Origin: Methanomicrobiales archaeon
Lineage (GTDB): Archaea > Halobacteriota > Methanomicrobia > Methanomicrobiales > JACTUA01
NCBI GenBank assembly: GCA_028678555.1
Contig: JAJRDF010000079.1
Coordinates: forward strand, 1 to 6,802
DNA: 6,802 bases
Direction: 5' to 3'
Below the pieces are notes generated by a model, which saw only the letters and a program-made list of their open reading frames with translations, was not told the DNA's origin and did not search any database. Positions within the stretch are counted from its first letter, which is position 1. Each line of letters begins with the position of its first letter. A program made the translations under genes and the position numbers. Positions 4,682 through 6,802 of this stretch are shown in pieces.

Positions 4682-5620
4682 CTGACAGGCGGCAGCAGGA
4701 CCGGGTGCAGCCGCTGCGGCCGGGAGGCGGTGTATCTCCAGCGGGCCACCGGGCGGCACCTCTGCGCCGGTCACCTGGCAGAGGAGGTGGAGGGTCGCGT
4801 CCGGGAGACCATGGCTGCCGACGGGATGCCCCCCGGAGGCAGCCGCGTTGCCGTGGCCCTCTCCGGGGGCAAGGACAGCACGGTCCTCCTCTCTCTCCTC
4901 CATGGAATCACTCAGGAGTCCGGGGGCCTGGACCTGGTGGCCATCACGGTGGATGAGGGGATTGCCGGCTACCGGGAAGAGACCCTCCGGGCCGCAACAG
5001 CCACCGCTGCGCGGTTCGGTGTCCCCCACCGCACCGGATCCTTTGCTGACCTCTTCGGCGGGACGCTGGACCGGGTGGTGGAGGGGCAGGAGCACCGGGC
5101 CTGCTCTCTCTGCGGGATCCTGCGGAGAAAAGCCCTCACCATCCTCGCCAGGGATGAGGGCGCGGACTGCATCGCCACCGGCCACAACCTGGACGACGAA
5201 GCACAGTCAGTGCTGATGAACTGGCTCCGGGGCGACCGCGACCGGCTTCTCCGGGATCCCCTGCAGCCGGGGCAGCGGGGTTTCCTCCCCAGGTTCAAAC
5301 CGCTGAGGGAGATTCCGGAGAAGGAGGTGGCTCTGTACGGGGTGATCGCCAGCCTCTTCTCCCCCATGCCCGAGTGCCCGTACCGCCATACGGCACTCCG
5401 GGGCGAGGCCCGGGCGATGCTGAATGCCATGGAGCAGCGGTTTCCGGGGACCCTGGAACGGGTGGTGCAGGGCCAGCGGACGCTGGCCCGGGGGGCCGCG
5501 GGCGGGATCCCGGCCCCGTTGGGGGCCTGTGCACGCTGCGGCGATCCGGCGAGCGATCATCTCTGCCAGGCCTGCCGGCTCCTGGAAGGGGGGTCCTTCA
5601 GGCCGGTCCGCCACCGGTGA
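4682..5620 (+). CDS. ncsA: NcsA/Ctu1-type tRNA 2-thiolation protein (TIGR00269 family), probable CTG start
   Basis: This PP-loop ATPase is predicted to adenylate a tRNA wobble uridine and replace its C2 oxygen with sulfur. Counting from CTG 4682 (312 residues), there is an N-terminal zinc finger with Cys9-x2-Cys12, Cys28 and His31. The PP-loop SGGKDS is at 61-66, CSLC at 141-144, GHNLDDEA at 167-174 and ECPY at 231-234. A C-terminal zinc finger holds Cys283-x2-Cys286 and Cys295-x2-Cys298. By comparison with TtuA, Cys141, Cys144 and Cys232 should hold a [4Fe-4S] cluster that carries the activating sulfur. The first ATG/GTG/TTG in frame is GTG 4730, which would remove the first zinc pair (296 residues). 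Upstream codons back to the carrier stop include only CTG, well placed after GGTGA. The gene follows the carrier in the same frame and overlaps fdhD by 23 bp at its 3' end. Function is certain at family level; the start is not. Confidence 0.93.
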   Translation: MTGGSRTGCSRCGREAVYLQRATGRHLCAGHLAEEVEGRVRETMAADGMPPGGSRVAVALSGGKDSTVLLSLLHGITQESGGLDLVAITVDEGIAGYREETLRAATATAARFGVPHRTGSFADLFGGTLDRVVEGQEHRACSLCGILRRKALTILARDEGADCIATGHNLDDEAQSVLMNWLRGDRDRLLRDPLQPGQRGFLPRFKPLREIPEKEVALYGVIASLFSPMPECPYRHTALRGEARAMLNAMEQRFPGTLERVVQGQRTLARGAAGGIPAPLGACARCGDPASDHLCQACRLLEGGSFRPVRHR

Positions 5621-6365
5621 TCCGGATCCGGTGCGTGTGGGTGTACACGTTCATCCGGCTGCCCCGGGCAAAGGCACAGATGGTGAGGCCGTTCTTCTCT
5701 GCGAGCTCCACGGCGAGGACTGTCGTCGCGGAGCGGGAGACCACGATGGGGATACCGGCCACGAGACATTTCCGTGCCATCTCTGAAGAGATCCGGCCCG
5801 ACGAGACGACGAACGTCCTGGCCAGGTCGATCTCCTCCGTCAGGCCGTAGCCGATGGCACGGTCCATGGCATTGTGGCGGCCGATATCCTCCCTCACACA
5901 GAGGACCCCCCGGTCCGATGCCAGGCCTACGACGTGGACACCCCCGGTGAGGCGGTGAATCTCGGAGTCCAGGACCCCCTTCATTGCCTCAGCGATGCGC
6001 GGGGTGTCCACCGTGTAATCCGACGTGATCTTCGGGAGCTTCGCCGGGTCCAGGAAGGACGCAGATCCCCCGCAGCCGGAGAGGATCGTCCGCTTCGGGC
6101 CCAGGGGGCGGAGGTGGTCCCGGGTCAGGACCCGGATCGTCCCCTTCTCCACCTGCACCGACTCGATGGCGTCCCGGGAGCGGATGATCCCCTCGGTAAA
6201 GAGGTGCCCCACCACGAACTCCTCCAGCCGGACGGGTGACATCATGGCGGTGGCCAGGTGGCGCCCGTTCACGAGGATCATCACCGGCACCTCCTCCACC
6301 ACCGGATGGATCCCCTCCTTCGCCGACGCACCGTCCACCTTCACACAGGGCAGTTCCCGGTACAT
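5598..6365 (-). CDS. fdhD: Formate dehydrogenase accessory sulfurtransferase FdhD
   Basis: FdhD passes sulfur from a cysteine desulfurase to the molybdenum/tungsten bis-pterin cofactor of formate dehydrogenase, which is needed for activity. The 255 residues contain SPVRLEEFVVGHLFTEGII at 43-61, SGCGGSAS at 96-103, GGVHVVGL at 141-148, REDIGRHNAMDRAIG at 158-172, SSGRISSEM at 188-196, SRSATT at 210-215 and ELAEKNGLT at 220-228, a normal set. Cys98 corresponds to the first, catalytic Cys of the E. coli C-x-x-C loop, but the second Cys is absent here. ATG 6365 follows the cysteine desulfurase stop by 2 nt, with a GGGGG run upstream as a probable ribosome binding site. This places sulfur donor and acceptor in one operon. 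The 3' end overlaps that of ncsA. The formate dehydrogenase genes themselves are not in the window. Confidence 0.96.
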   Translation of the reverse strand: MYRELPCVKVDGASAKEGIHPVVEEVPVMILVNGRHLATAMMSPVRLEEFVVGHLFTEGIIRSRDAIESVQVEKGTIRVLTRDHLRPLGPKRTILSGCGGSASFLDPAKLPKITSDYTVDTPRIAEAMKGVLDSEIHRLTGGVHVVGLASDRGVLCVREDIGRHNAMDRAIGYGLTEEIDLARTFVVSSGRISSEMARKCLVAGIPIVVSRSATTVLAVELAEKNGLTICAFARGSRMNVYTHTHRIRITGGGPA

Positions 6366-6367
6366 CG

Positions 6368-6802
6368 CTACATTCCCCCCGCGATCTCCCCCAATGCCTC
6401 CACCAGCCGGTCCACGTCCTCCCGGCTGCTGTAGACATGGAGGCTGGCCCGTACCGTCCCCTCTGAAAGACCCAGCTGGTCCATGAAGGGCATGCAGCAG
6501 TGGTGGCCGGACCGGACCATGATCTCCCGCTCGGAGAGGGCATGGGCCACCTCGTGGGGGTGCAGCCCCTCCAGAGTGAAGGAGACGACCCCGATCCGGC
6601 CCGGGCCCGGCCCGGGCCCGTACACCGTGACCCCCGTGATCCCCCGGAGGCCGTCCAGCATCTGCCGGGTCAGCCGTTCCTCGTGGCCCTGCACCTCTGC
6701 CATGCCGATGGCCTGGAGGTAGTCCACGGCCCGGCCCAGGCCAATCCCTCCGGCGATATTCGGAGTGCCGGCCTCGTACCGGGCATACCCGCCGGTGAGG
6801 GT
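6368..6802 (-). CDS. sufS: SufS-type (class II) cysteine desulfurase, C-terminal part; 5' end outside window
   Basis: The visible 144 residues are the C-terminal third of a PLP-dependent cysteine desulfurase, which removes sulfur from cysteine as an enzyme persulfide and leaves alanine. The fragment opens with the family segment YEAGTPNIAGGIGLG at 9-23. It continues through the small domain, a YGPGPGPGRIGVVSF strand-turn-strand at 61-75, the HPHEVAHAL helix at 81-89 and RSGHHCCMPFM at 97-107. Cys102 in GHHC is the expected active-site persulfide Cys, with a second Cys directly after it. The PLP lysine lies upstream of the window. The reading frame is open to the window edge; an internal GTG at about 6727 is not the real start. 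It is 2 nt upstream of fdhD, which suggests that it feeds sulfur to FdhD, and possibly to NcsA or Fe-S assembly too (inference). Confidence 0.95.
   Translation of the reverse strand, partial: TLTGGYARYEAGTPNIAGGIGLGRAVDYLQAIGMAEVQGHEERLTRQMLDGLRGITGVTVYGPGPGPGRIGVVSFTLEGLHPHEVAHALSEREIMVRSGHHCCMPFMDQLGLSEGTVRASLHVYSSREDVDRLVEALGEIAGGM
6598..6620. repeat. Two tandem 11-bp GC palindromic units inside the cysteine desulfurase gene
   Basis: GGCCCGGGCCC is repeated back to back and followed by G. It encodes the Gly-Pro alternation at residues 62-68 of the fragment. The unit is self-complementary and its length is not a multiple of three. Confidence 0.7.

Noticed and set aside
4079..5185. Long minus-strand open frame opposite the carrier/ncsA operon
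   Set aside because: The opposite strand encodes clear family motifs (Gly-Gly carrier, PP-loop, zinc fingers). This translation has no recognisable motif and abnormal Arg/Ser/Pro content.
6361..6727. Treating the GTG near 6727 as the start of a 119-residue protein
   Set aside because: The frame stays open to the window edge and the upstream codons encode the conserved YEAGTPNIAG segment of cysteine desulfurases.
1..6802. CRISPR array, tRNA/rRNA, insertion sequence or attachment site
   Set aside because: No regularly spaced direct repeats, cloverleaf-like sequence, transposase motif or terminal inverted repeats were seen on either strand.

Overview
The window looks like a GC-rich euryarchaeal chromosome segment, most likely a methanogen of the order Methanomicrobiales (inference from gene content; not testable here). 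Support comes from an Nre-family DNA repair protein and a DUF61/UPF0216 protein, which are archaeal families. Further support comes from NcsA with an adjacent Gly-Gly-ending ubiquitin-like carrier, FdhD as expected in a formate user, single-cluster ferredoxins, TATA-like boxes close to start codons, and several leaderless or very short 5' leaders. No mobile element, CRISPR array, tRNA or rRNA was seen. There is no gene-free stretch above about 140 bases.

Left part, minus strand (1-1077): a DUF61/UPF0216 protein, then a 52-residue CxxC...CxxC protein that starts 6 nt after it. After a 106-nt gap comes a lipoprotein of the chagasin (I42) cysteine-protease-inhibitor family, cut by the window edge. 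A short divergent promoter region (1078-1196) separates this group from a plus-strand Nre-family repair protein with a C-terminal PCNA-binding-like motif (1197-2375).

Middle (2376-4012): two tandem paralogous single-[4Fe-4S] ferredoxins on the plus strand, each with its own TATA-like element exactly 40 nt before its start codon. They face nadA (quinolinate synthase, minus strand) across a 39-nt gap containing a 9-bp-stem hairpin.

Right part (4119-6802): a three-gene plus-strand operon of an unrecognised 121-residue protein, a 64-residue ubiquitin-like sulfur carrier ending in Gly-Gly, and NcsA (tRNA 2-thiolation). It overlaps tail-to-tail by 23 bp with a minus-strand pair: a SufS-type cysteine desulfurase (5' end outside the window) and fdhD, 2 nt apart. 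Four of these five genes handle activated sulfur: release from cysteine, delivery to the formate dehydrogenase cofactor, a carrier, and tRNA thiolation. With nadA and the ferredoxins, the window is dominated by sulfur and Fe-S chemistry.

The most notable points are these. The complete zinc-finger N-terminus of NcsA can only be reached from a CUG start or by readthrough of the carrier gene's stop, because no ATG, GTG or TTG is available. The same stop-embedded Shine-Dalgarno layout (GGTGA, 6 nt, start) occurs at the DUF61/small-protein junction. An unrecognised small protein is translationally coupled to the ubiquitin-like carrier and NcsA.
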